Source: Nymphaea colorata
Lineage: Eukaryota; Streptophyta; Magnoliopsida; Nymphaeales; Nymphaeaceae
DNA length: 64,000 nt
Assembly (NCBI RefSeq): GCF_008831285.2
Contig: NC_045143.1
Coordinates: forward strand, 14,037,151 to 14,101,150
Direction: 5' to 3'
Part shown: one piece after another, positions 41,601 to 50,769 of the stretch
Layout of the letters: the number at the start of each line of letters is the position of its first letter
Numbering within the stretch: the stretch's first letter is position 1
Notes under the pieces: generated by a model
Databases searched by the model: none
What the model was told of the DNA's origin: nothing
What the model saw: only the letters and a program-made list of their open reading frames with translations
Translations under genes and position numbers: made by a program

Positions 41601-44600
41601 ATCATGGTTGGTATGGGAGTTCCTTACTCAAAAATTGATAGTGGGAAGGTCCTAGTGGCCATTCCTAATGCAAGATGGTGCAAGGAGAGCACACCTTCGA
41701 TGGTAAAGAATGCATATATACTGATATGGAGGGCCACTCTTATTCGTATTACTGCTATGGGAAAAGTTTGGGCATATGCTGTTGGGGAGGGTCTTGGAAG
41801 GGATCTTTAGAATTGGAGGGAGATCATCTTTCTATCTTGTTGTCTTGAACCAAGCAGCCCTCTAGACACACAGAAAGCTGTGGTGAACTATCTCCACATG
41901 AGAGCAAGACAAATTATACAAGACATCAAGGAATGTACAAATAAACCAGCAATTGCGGGACAGGTTGTGTTGCAGGTGCCTCCAGGCCTGAATTTAAATG
42001 GTGAAGTGGAAAAGAAAAACAGAAAAACCTGTTAGAAGTTAAAAAAAAAAAAATGACTATTGGCATCTATGGGAGTGAGGCCTTGGGACATCCGCTCTCA
42101 ACCTTAGAAATTGGCTCAAGCCTAAGCATTGGTAATGCATGGATGGTTGGAAGGGAGACATATCATAAGGCTCTGAAGGTTTTAGAATGGTTCATAATTC
42201 CAGCATTGCTTCTAAAGTTTGGGTTACTGTCGACATTAGTAGATGCCCCAAATTGGTAAGTGAAAATGGTGAGTTGCACGTGCTGGCTTTCCACGAACAA
42301 GGAGCTGATGAGGGGGTAAGAGTGACCACAAGGAAGCCCAATGTGGGAATGGATTGTGAGTGTGACTGGACCAGAGGGAAGATGTTAGCCATGCATTTCA
42401 TTGACCCTTTTCATGTGAAGGTTTGCGTGATAGCTAAGTGGTACGATGATACATCGATTTTGCAAGTTTCAATCACAGATTGCTTTGACCATGGACCTCT
42501 TGGGAAAAAAACTCATGTATTGGAAATGGAGTTCTACTCGATCATGGGTGATAGTTCACTCTCTTCACCCGAAGCCAAAATTTCATTTATACAGTCCATA
42601 TCACCTTTGACTTACTCAAAAGTGAAATTAGTTGAAGCTGAGCAGTTTCGCTCATCGATGCTTACCTATCCAACTCTGGCATAGAATGCATGTTATGGAA
42701 CATGCTGGTGGGGGAAGAGTGGTTTCCTAAGTCACCAGGGTGCGCCATTTCTGGACCCGCACCCGCATCGACGCGACGCAAGTGCAGGTGCAAGTACGAT
42801 CCAGATTCGCACCCAAACTAGTCAAAGTTGAGTCGGGTGCGGCTGACCACACCCGACTAAAATAGTCTTTTCGAACATGCACCCGACTCGCGTTTTGACT
42901 CGAGTCGGGTGCGGTCAAACCACACCATGTCCATTCCCATCCATTTTTGGGGTTTCTTTTATTTTTAACAAATTCAAAATAGGCTACGATCGTCTCACCC
43001 CTTGCTGCTGCTCTCTCTCTCTCTCCGCTCGACGCGGGTGTGGGTGCAGGTGCGACCCAGATTCACATAGTTGAGTCGGGTGCGGCTGACCACACCCGAC
43101 TAAAATAGTCTTTTTTGGACGTGCACCCGACTCGCGTTTTTACGCGAGTCGGGTGCGGTCAAACCGCACCTTGTCCATTTCCGTTCATTTTTTGGGGTTT
43201 TTTTTATTTTTAACAAATTTGAAATAGGGCACGATCGTCTCGCCCCTTGCTGCTGCTCTCTCTCTCTCTCTCCACTGCGACTGGCGTCCGCTGCTCTCTC
43301 CATTTTCTACCTCTACCGGCGGCATCATCTCTGTCCGGTGTCCGCTGCTCTCTCAGTGTCTGATTTCTACCTCCATCCTCTCTATTCTTCTTTCACATCT
43401 TTCCACTTCTTTTTCACTCACGAATGAAGCTGCATTTTAGGAAGGTAAACTCTCTCTCTCACTCTTTGCAGCAGTGTGTTTTTTTCTTTTTATTGTTTGA
43501 TTTTAATATCGCGCTCCGATTTTGATTTCTCTCTGTTCTAGTGTTTTGTCACGTCTTGTCTCTATTTTAGTGTGTTGTTCTCTCACTCTACTGTTCTTTT
43601 TTCCTCTGGTATAATGGACGTTGAGTGCAATTGTTTGTGAAAATGTTTGTTGTTTTCTTTTGTGTTTACGTTTCTAGAATACCGATGCAACCTCGAGAGT
43701 CCTGGTTTGTTTGTGTGGTCGGTCGAGAGAGGTTTTCTATGAAGTGAGAGACTTCAACTGCTGAGGAGTATGATGATGATGATATCGTTGAAAGCATTGA
43801 AGAAAATCAAGGTATTGGTGGAAGTGGAACTGGAACGCAACTGTGAGTGATGATGTAATATTTGATGTATGAAGTATGACTGTGTGATACTGTGAACTCA
43901 AAACTATAGTATATTTTTTGTTGTTGTGTCGAATTGATGATTGATAATGATATCATGATTAGCAAATTGCAATTTTGATTTTGTTATTTAATAATTTTGT
44001 GGTTTATAGACAATTTTTTGTCGTATATATTATATATATTATTATTATTATAATAATAAATACTCTCACTGCACCTAAATTTTTTGAAATATGCTGTGCT
44101 GGCACCGGCACCAGCACCCCGCACCTTGGTGACATAGGTAGTTTCTCATTCTTGTGGGACGGAAGATAAAACATACCCTATAATTATTTTGTTATCTTTG
44201 CTCTGGTCAGGACAGGGTGGACACCGGAAACTACCTTAATGTGGAGGCCTGTAGTTTCCCTGAGCATGAATTTGAAGGCATGCCCTATGAAGAAACTAAT
44301 GGTGCAAGGAGAAAGGGAGGGCGTTAAGGGTTTTGAGCAGTTCAGCTGGTCAGAAATAACACCTTATTTGGATCACACACTTTGGCTCTTCCCTCCTCAA
44401 GTGACAACCCCATTATGCCGACTTGCTGAAATCCAAGGAATGTTTGCTCACTGTACTAAGTACACTCACTTGATTACGTGTAAAAAGGAGCATCCAGGGA
44501 TGCGTTGTGGTGCCGATCACTGGGTTAAATTGCAGGCCTTCAAGGAAGATGAACGCTTGGGCAATTGTAGAGCAACATACTTCTTCACACATATTGTCAT

Positions 44601-45557
44601 GAGACACATTATCTTGGCAGTTGCATTTACATACATGGGAAATGTAGCACAAGTTGGCATGGAAGGATTATTCTCACCCATCAGTGATTCCTACTCTGCC
44701 ACTCACACCTTGAGGACAAGGTGTTTTCGAAGGGGGAAGTATTGTTAGATACCGGGTAGGAGACCATGGGTCAGGTCCATTGGACTGACCCGATAATGCC
44801 CATAAAAAGGGTCACTTACTAGAAGAGGGAGGATCACAGGAATATTTGGTGTTTCCTCTTGGAGGAGAACCCTAATCTGGGATTGGGGTTGACGTGTGCG
44901 TGAGTTTTGCAAGGGTTTAGTTCTGTTAAGTGTGGTACCTGTTAGCAGTGGCTAACAGGTTAAGATCTAATCAGCAACCTTGCTAACCAATTCAGGTCAA
45001 ACAAGGTAGCTTGATAGTTTCACCAAAATTATTATTTTCAAGTGGCCTCCCATCAAACTACGTGAGGTTATCCCCCTTCTTATAGACAATCTTTTAAATT
45101 AAGAAAAACCGTGGACATATCTCTGAATTGAAATTTATTCATCTTATAGAGCAGCATGGTATCGTGATTGGTCTTTTCTATCTCAATGTCAGCTTGAGCT
45201 GTACCTTGTGTTTCTGGCATTGGAATACCTATAAATATTTGGTTGTGAGTTTTCACTGTTAACTGGCTGCCATTGTAATTACAGGATTTCTCATTTAAGT
45301 GTGGGGACTGGCTAGTATTTGGTTCTGAAACTTCTGGATTACTCCCAGAGGTGCTCAATGACTGCACAAATGGACCCTATGGAGGTGGAACCCTCAGGAT
45401 ACCAATGGTAGAAACTTACGTCCGTTGCCTGAATTTGTCTGTGAGTGTGGGCATTGCTCTGTATGAAGCATCAAGGCAACTTGGATATGAGCAGATGCAA
45501 CTCCATTCTGGTTCCTCTCCTAGTAAAGTTTTCATGAAAGAAGACATATTTTGTTAA
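32658..45557 (+). CDS. SpoU/TrmL-like tRNA/rRNA 2'-O-methyltransferase, seven exons
   Basis: Exons: 32658-32877, 33404-33504, 34148-34216, 34372-34430, 36673-36733, 36806-36859, 45285-45557. All introns are GT-AG and phases agree, giving 278 residues. About the first 107 residues, rich in Ser, Pro and Arg (HLPSPSSSFSPRRFKNHS), look like an organelle transit peptide plus linker. The rest is a compact SPOUT domain the size of bacterial TrmL: IPGNTGCIARTCAA (motif 1), PLGFQIDDAKLKRAGLDYWP, KRLLAFTKRGTITHS, FGSETSGL (motif 2) and IPMVETYVRCLNLSVSVGIA (motif 3, knot and SAM pocket). TrmL methylates the wobble ribose of leucine tRNAs; applying that substrate to this plant protein is inference. The start is the only in-frame ATG giving a full leader; M31 is an alternative. 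Introns 1-6 are 526, 643, 155, 2242, 72 and 8425 bp; the last holds a whole retrotransposon. Motif 2 continues GLLPEVL where many relatives have GLPPEAL. Confidence 0.9.
35195..35505. mobile_element. GC-rich hAT-like short element in intron 4
   Basis: Left end TAGGGGTGGGTATCGAGCC (35203) resembles the termini at 38884 and 58186. The right side is a GGCC-rich block ending near 35505. An A+T-rich core (35275-35395) lies between the GC-rich arms, as in the 283-bp relative at 38884-39166. The right terminus is not clean and no target duplication was found, so the borders are approximate. Confidence 0.55.
35684..36047. mobile_element. 364-bp hAT MITE in intron 4
   Basis: Ends CCAAGTCACATGGGTAC (left) and GTACCTATGTGACTTAG (right) are inverted repeats matching at 15 of 17 positions, flanked by a perfect 8-bp duplication ATCGTGAG (35676-35683 and 36048-36055). 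The interior has GGTACGGGTAC-type subterminal repeats near both ends and no coding capacity. The terminus CTAAGTCAC relates it to the larger hAT element at 42727-44137. Confidence 0.9.
36360..36677 (+). repeat. Tandem duplication that includes the exon 5 splice acceptor
   Basis: Copy 1 (36360-36522) and copy 2 (36523-36677) are nearly identical, apart from an 8-base insertion in copy 1 and a few substitutions. Each ends with the polypyrimidine/branch region, the acceptor AATCAG and the first bases of exon 5 (ATATG). Only copy 2 continues into the coding exon. Copy 1 therefore carries a duplicate acceptor 155 bases upstream. Confidence 0.9.
36860..38600 (+). other. 5' part of SpoU intron 6
   Basis: Intron sequence between exon 6 and the inserted retrotransposon. 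No additional coding exon fits: phase and homology connect exon 6 (ending THS) directly to exon 7 (starting DFSFK). The open frames here (for example 36860-37132) are intron read-through. Confidence 0.7.
38606..38819 (+). repeat. 5' LTR of the intronic retrotransposon
   Basis: 214 bp, TG...CA, preceded by GGTTA. It is very short for a gypsy or copia element and contains no clear coding sequence. Confidence 0.92.
38821..38832 (+). other. Primer-binding site of the intronic retrotransposon
   Basis: TGGTATCAGAGC, one base after the 5' LTR, complementary to the initiator tRNA-Met 3' end. The same site is used by the gypsy element at 20426. Confidence 0.92.
38884..39166. mobile_element. 283-bp GC-rich hAT-like MITE nested in the retrotransposon
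   Basis: Ends TAGGGGTGGGC and GCCCACCCCTA are perfect 11-bp inverted repeats, extended imperfectly by AGGCC words. The 8-bp flanks TTTTTTAG and CTTTTGAG match at 6 of 8 positions, suggesting a decayed hAT target duplication. GC-rich arms surround an AT-rich core, as in the related copy at 35203. Confidence 0.75.
39167..39650 (+). other. Open-frame remnant of unknown type inside the retrotransposon (gag-like position)
   Basis: Immediately after the nested MITE the plus strand reads FEDLACEDHTILESFC, then a coiled-coil-like stretch (MGIYMETMERSIGRIEQSLE), a stop at 39313, and then GLGMTAQQKVFRGLLEQLL. The position after the primer site is where gag would start, and the N-terminal coiled coil would fit a gag, but no capsid core or zinc knuckle is visible. 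Function unknown. Confidence 0.4.
39655..40639. mobile_element. hAT-like element remnant, right end preserved
   Basis: The right end reads CGCACCATGGTGACTTAG (40622-40639). Its reverse complement, CTAAGTCACCATGGTGCG, matches the left end of the element at 42727 at 17 of 18 positions. The interior is pyrimidine-rich leader-like sequence. The left end is not recognisable and lies near 39655 by the start of GCGGGTGCGG-type sequence. No target duplication could be paired. Confidence 0.6.
40640..42718 (+). other. Retrotransposon interior with unidentified open frames
   Basis: Open frames at 41334-41810 (starts MRLRRIRLTIPVSQFLKPE) and 42187-42684 (starts MVHNSSIASKVW) read as ordinary protein, with mixed composition, Trp and Cys present and no simple repeats, but match no retroelement domain I know. 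A stop and a frame change separate them. They could be captured host-gene sequence or a very diverged element protein. No function is claimed. Confidence 0.45.
42727..44137. mobile_element. 1.4-kb hAT deletion derivative nested in the retrotransposon
   Basis: Ends CTAAGTCACCAGGGTGCG and CGCACCTTGGTGACATAG are inverted repeats matching at 16 of 18. The flanking 8-mers GTGGTTTC (42719-42726) and GTAGTTTC (44138-44145) match at 7 of 8. The first part contains an internal direct duplication with a period of about 243 bp (landmark AGTCGGGTGC at 42831 and 43074). Near 43752-43846 a short acidic frame, EEYDDDDIVESIEENQ then GIGGSGTGTQL and a stop, resembles the C-terminal tail of a transposase. A deletion derivative of a larger hAT is the simplest reading. 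Confidence 0.8.
44146..44729 (+). other. 3' interior of the retrotransposon with an unidentified 169-codon frame
   Basis: The frame 44239-44748 (starts MWRPVVSLSMNLKACPMKK) ends inside the 3' LTR boundary region and includes Cys/His-rich text (HCTKYTHLITCKKEHPGMRC). The spacing does not match a zinc knuckle. No known family. Confidence 0.35.
44743..44957 (+). repeat. 3' LTR of the intronic retrotransposon
   Basis: 215 bp, preceded by the polypurine tract and followed by the GGTTA target duplication. About 93% identical to the 5' LTR by direct count, with most differences being transitions. Confidence 0.92.
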
Positions 45558-46265
45558 CTTACTGATGTTGCGATATGCCTCTTACTTGCTGAGGTTGCTG
45601 TTCAGGGAGAGAAAAAAAAGGGGAGTGGGTGGTTTGGTTTATATGTATGTGTTGATTATTTTTGTGGAGAAACTAGCTAATGAATGAAGAGCAATTGCCT
45701 ATTCTTCTTCCTTGATGGATTTGAAATTGTGCATGTGAAGATGAAGTGGCAGTGGTCTCTTTCACGCTAGGTTTTCTCTTTCCTATTAACATGTTTTGAG
45801 TAAAAAATTGCAGATTTTGACCGAAGCATTGGTTACTTTATTTGAGCGATTTTCCTAATACTACATTACACGATTTTGGTCTCATCCAGGGCTGTGCTTC
45901 CGGGGTAACCTACCCTCTTTTCAGTCATATGAGTGGATTTCTAGAGCAAATGTATCCATCCTATTTGCACTAGTTGGCACAGCCAGGATGGCAAGTCTAA
46001 AAGGCTACATCTTTTACCTGAGTTTGTTGTTTTGTGAGAGTGAAATATCTTGGCCATGGGATCGTGTTCCTCACATGATCCAAGAAACATGTTCACGATC
46101 GTGTAATCGGCTTTCCATTAACACATGGTCATCTGCATAAAGCAAAGTTGGGTATTAATTGAAGGGTATGATAAAGATGACGCTCGGCATGTTTGCATGG
46201 ATGATCAATACCCTGTTCTTCCTAAATATCTTTGTTGAAAACTTAAAATTTAGGGCGCTTTTGAT
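45558..46265. other. 3' flank of the SpoU gene
   Basis: Downstream of the stop codon; probably includes the 3' UTR. No further coding sequence is seen. Confidence 0.4.
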
Positions 46266-46267
46266 AT

Positions 46268-46480
46268 GACAGGAAAAGCATAATACAAGGTAAATATCTT
46301 TTTATTGTAAAACCGTTGTTACATTTATATTTCTGAGTCTTTATCAGGTCCATGTGAACATGATTTTACTTGAGTGTATTGAAAAGCAAATCCGACAATA
46401 ACGTTATCGTACGATTTTTTGTTTTTATGATGTCTTTGTAAACATGATTTTAATTAAGTGTATAGTAAAACGAATAATGA
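46268..46480 (+). repeat. Isolated unit of the 165-bp tandem family
   Basis: Contains the array landmarks in order: 'ATATCTTTTTATTGTAAAACC', 'CATGATTTTACTTGAGTGTATT', 'AACGTTATCGTA' and again 'AACATGATTTTAATTAAGTGTAT'. The main array of this family is at 54840-57480, about 8.4 kb away. Confidence 0.65.
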
Positions 46481-47030
46481 AGTTGCGCTACCACAATCTA
46501 GATTGGATGGGAAAAACTCCTCAAATTCTCAACAACATCCCCACTTGTGCCTCTTTGTTCCAATGACTAGGGCTCCCAAAACACAAGAAAAAACCACCCA
46601 ATTGACTGCCCTCTTCTCTCAGCTGTACTAGCCTCGAGCTTCTTCACCCCAACTTCCCCTTTTGACTTAAGACGTAGCTTCACCACGAGCAAACCTTAAT
46701 TCCATGTCGTTAGGCTCAGAGAACCCAAATGCTCTCCCTTCGACATCGGGTAGTTCGAACTGTCGTGGGCAAAGTTAAAAGGTGTTTCTCAATTGCAAAT
46801 GCATAGGAGCAAGTTATTTTTAGAAGCTATTATGGGAATAACATTTAAATGCTAGCTCAATGTTTTATAATTTGGGAATGTTGCAGTATTTTGACTCACT
46901 TAGGATTGCTATTAAGTCTTTAGTTGATTTTTCTTTAGAGATCATGAATCAAATATGAGACTTTCTCTTGAACCTCAAAATATATTTGCACTTTGCAGGC
47001 AATACCCATGGTCCTGTAATCATGCTTTAG

Positions 47031-47061
<31 letters not shown>

Positions 47062-48090
47062 GCTATGCCAGTCCTCAAGCCCTGGATGTTTCACAGTACC
47101 TTCATCTGATACCACCACAATGCCAGAGGACAGTGCAAGTCTTTTCCATTTTGAGCATGGAATGGTAGAAATATGAACATTGTGAACAGAAAAATAAATT
47201 CAAAAGTGCCAGAAAGCAATTAATGAGCTTAAACAAGTCTGTTCTATACAAAAGCATGGACATGGTTAAGCAATATAAGGTTGGGGCTGAGGGGCCAGCT
47301 CGAGCGCAGCTCACTCATGCATGTACACCCCTAAATGCCAAGTTCTTGCTGTCAGGTGAATGGACTTCCAACTTGTGTTGATCCAAACTGTCCCGGATTG
47401 TGAGAGGGGAGTGGAAGCTTAACGGTCTAGTATCCTCCCTTCAACAAAGTACTAGTTACATACAATGTCTCAAATTAATCTTTTTGTTGTTATTTGTATG
47501 ACGTTACATTGTAACTTATTGCAATTCAATACAAGTGATATATAATGCTCAACACTTCACCAAAACTTGAGAGAAGTTGTAGAACCTAACCATAATAGTA
47601 TGTTAACTGCATTGCATAAGATAGAAAAAATTATGGCTTTCAAAAGGCCCTCCACAGACAAAGAGAGAGAGAGAGAGAGAGAGAGAGTGACTTCCTCTCT
47701 GTGTGAAAGAGAGAAAGTAAAATCAATATTACTCGAAAAACACCAACTTTCAATAGGGACCGGAGTTGATAAGTTATAAGCCAGGCGTAGTAGAGCCATA
47801 TAAATCAAAACCCAACAGAAAATAAAACAAAAAACAATACATATTTAAGACTCTTGCCTCAGCTGAAAAGAGCCTCACTAGATACAGCACGAAACATCAA
47901 ACAAGATATCTGATTCTAGCTTGCGTACATTCAGCTTTGTCCTTGGAAAACAATATCATTATAGGTTGGTTAACCAAATGGTACACCAAGTTGTAAATAA
48001 CCAAAGTTTTCCTAGTTTTCTTCTCTTCCATAAGAGATATAATCCGGCTGGTCCTAGAATGGCATCAGTAATAGCGGATTCATCATTCAT
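46481..48090. other. No gene; CT and GA microsatellites
   Basis: Unassigned sequence with (CT)n at 47036-47061 and (GA)n at 47662-47687. The open frames are short and carry the microsatellites. Confidence 0.5.
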
Positions 48091-48099
48091 AATGACCCT

Positions 48100-48560
48100 T
48101 GGCTAGAGCCGATTATTACTAAAAACTCCTTGCATGACCAAACACTTCCAGAAAACAGGTACATCATGTCTTCCTCATCTTCATGACTTACTCGAAGAAT
48201 AATTTGGGCTTCCATAATCTACTAGGCCTCCATGTGGGAGATAGAACTAAGTAGAATCCACCTGACGATGTTCCCATACATTGATATAACCCATTTCTGT
48301 CGCCAAAAATATCATCTTGATCATGAAAAAATTTGAATGCTTAGAGCCAAGAGGTCCATTACATTTATCTCCAACCAGAAAGATTGGTCCATCACCATAT
48401 CCGATTGGTTATGCTAATATCCACGACTTCCATTTTTGTTTTGGTAATGGTCATCACGTGTAGATGTTGTCGAATTATATCCAGCTTGCCAGAAACACTT
48501 GATTTTCATGGCATTTAAGCCCCTCATATTCCAAAACTTGAGTTTCATAGCTATTAGTCA
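48100..48560 (-). pseudogene. LINE (L1-type) endonuclease remnant
   Basis: The minus strand from about 48552 reads MKLKFWNMRGLNAMKIK, close to the 'WN.RGL' start of the plant L1 APE-type endonuclease. It continues with NGSRG, then QSFWLEI and a stretch ending in MYGNIVRWILLSS, in the order expected for the endonuclease. Stops and frame changes are frequent. No reverse transcriptase or poly-A tail was found, so this is a short decayed piece. Confidence 0.45.
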
Positions 48561-48710
48561 AAGAATACTTTGGCTTCCGAAATCGAGGAAGAAGCAGCCC
48601 TCACTTGCCTAGTAGAACAGTTGTTGCCAAGCATAGAACAAACCTTTCAGCAAGAAATAACTCTGTCTGGTCAACTAAGTTATTTGATAAACTAATGTTC
48701 AATGTGTGCA

Positions 48711-49090
48711 TAGGGGTACCAATATATCTAATTTGGATTGGATATCTGACTGAATTGTTCTGAAAAAATCAGATGTGGAAAAAAGTTATATATCTTATTA
48801 GAAATTTCATTTCGGATTTAGAAATGGCATCCAATCGAATTCAGATTTGAATGTACATAAATATCTGTTTGGATTTAGATTCGATTCAGTTCAAAATTCA
48901 GATTTGGATTCAGATATGAATGTAAAAACTCAGATTCAAATCATAAAATCAAATTTCTGATTCAGATATGATTTTTTTCTTTTTGTATTTGAATTTGAAT
49001 TTGAATATGAATATGTGAATATCTGAAGTGGATATGATTAAAAACATGTATGATGCAAATCCAATCTATTGACATCCATATATGCGCCAC
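48711..49090. mobile_element. AT-rich MITE-like element with GGATTC/ATATCC subrepeats
   Basis: The left side reads GGGGTACCAATATATCTAAT and then TTGGATTGGATATC. The right side reads CCAATCTATTGACATCC, an imperfect inverted match. The interior is serial 'ATTTGAATTTGAATATG' and 'TTCAGATTTGGATTCAGATAT' words. Plants have many short elements of this design. No target duplication was found. Confidence 0.4.
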
Positions 49091-50640
49091 CCATCTAATA
49101 AAGGTTGACCAAGTGCTAGAGATTAAGATGATTAGCATGCTTTAGCTAGATTGTCCATTGGAGGGTGTCAAGCCTGATTTCGATCGTCCATACCAAAATT
49201 GGGCAGCACTGGAGCTTTGTACGATCATGTTGTTGTGTTGGCACAATGGAATATGTGGGAAAATTAAAGAGAGAGATCAAATGCATAGCACAACTAATTA
49301 CAAGGCAGTGAAGAAGCCTAGATGCCATAAGAATGGAAAAGGACAAACACAAAGGGTGACTGAGAATGCAAAACTAGGAGAAAAAACCAGATGCTTCAGG
49401 ATTGGTGCAGTAAAAGTTGCATGCTAGCTGCAACAGGCATGCAGCTCGAGAGACACCTGGGATGCCCCATTGAAGGGGCACAATAAGGTGAAGCTGGTTA
49501 TATATGCCACTTGTGTGTATGTAATTTCGTGTGGCATATTAAGTATGACAAAAAAAATGCTAATGATTAACACAAAAATGAGTTTTCTGCAGGGCTAAAA
49601 ACAAAAATAGTAAAAAGAACATTCAATAAAGGTAAAACTTGACCGTCCGTATATGCATATCGTTATGACTAATATACCCCTATAAGCAGTAAAAAAATGT
49701 TTTTGTTTTTGCCCCCTTTATGGCATTATCTAATTATCTCATATACCTCTTTAAGCAGTAGAAAAACATTTTCGCTTTTTTGTCCCTCTTACAGTGTTAT
49801 CTCATTATTTCATAAAAATTTTACTATCTCATCAACCACTTGTCTTGAACATTAACTCGAAAGTCGAATCAATGCCAAGGTGGGTGGGTCGAAGGCGAAT
49901 CGGTTGGTGCACTCAATAGACACTAATGTCCCTCGGTTGATGGTGGGAATGATCGAGTAGCCTGTACATAAAGTTATTTTTCTCCAAAAATACCCTTTGG
50001 TGCCACAAAACGGTTTTTTCGAAAAGAGCATGCCCCAAGGTGGATAGTAGGAATAATGTGAGAAGCCCGTACGTGAAAAAGTTAAAGGAAGTTTATCAGT
50101 CGTGGAGCAGAGACTTCTGCATAATGCTTCAAACTTTCACAACAAAATGAGCTGTTGGTCACAGGCAGTGGTTATCGTCCTCATCAAAGCGGTTCTCATA
50201 GTTGATTGAAGAGTGTTAGAGCAACCTTAAGGACATCTATTGGAATGGGCAGAGGCTTCTACCAGTTTTGCTTATTCCAGAGGGAGTTCTCGTTCGTAGG
50301 GTGAGTTTATCGGCCTCAACGAAAATTATCAACATCGGCCAAATAGCGTTTGTCACAACAAGCATAAGAATGACTATTGGATATATTATCCTCATTGGTG
50401 ATAGATATAGTCTTTTTTTGTTTTTTTTTGTTGGTCTCACGCTTTTGTTAGTTTATACGTTGTAGAAAAGAAACAAGGAGGTGAGATAATGAAATAACAA
50501 CTCTTGAATATACTATAGAAGAGAAATAGAAGGAGGTGAGATAATGAAATAACAACATTATCACGTATTCTTTTGTTTCTCATATATAGTATATACACAT
50601 ATTATTTCAATGTCTTATATACCATAATACTTGGGAAGAA
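49091..50640. other. No gene seen
   Basis: Unassigned sequence. Diverged short repeats are visible around 49660-49830 ('TAAGCAGTAAAAAAATG...' and 'TAAGCAGTAGAAAAACA...'), and a 45-bp direct repeat lies near 50478-50560 ('GGAGGTGAGATAATGAAATA' occurs twice). Confidence 0.4.
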
Positions 50641-50769
50641 GCTTTGAGTAAGGCTGCCCTAAGAGAGATTTATGTCTCATAGGAAGCCTTCTTAGGTAGA
50701 CAGTCTCCAACCACAAACTCTCAATTCCCTCCGGCTCTTATTGTATGACTGTTTCATCTGGTTTTGGGC

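Larger units (their letters stand above)
38606..44957 (+). mobile_element. Complete non-autonomous LTR retrotransposon in intron 6
   Basis: LTRs 38606-38819 and 44743-44957 (214 and 215 bp) both run TGTTAGATACC...GGCTAACA and differ at 14 positions plus one indel by direct comparison. A perfect target duplication GGTTA lies at 38601-38605 and 44958-44962. A methionine-tRNA primer site follows the 5' LTR and a polypurine tract (AAGGGGGAAG, 44730-44739) precedes the 3' LTR. The interior has no recognisable protease, reverse transcriptase, RNase H or integrase. It holds open frames of unknown origin and three nested GC-rich elements. It is in the same orientation as the host gene. The element fits the 'structurally complete, coding-deficient' class (LARD/TRIM-like, intermediate in size). 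Confidence 0.93.

Noticed and set aside
43975-44169. 64-codon frame in the nested hAT element
   Set aside because: Spans an AT microsatellite and the right terminus; not a gene.
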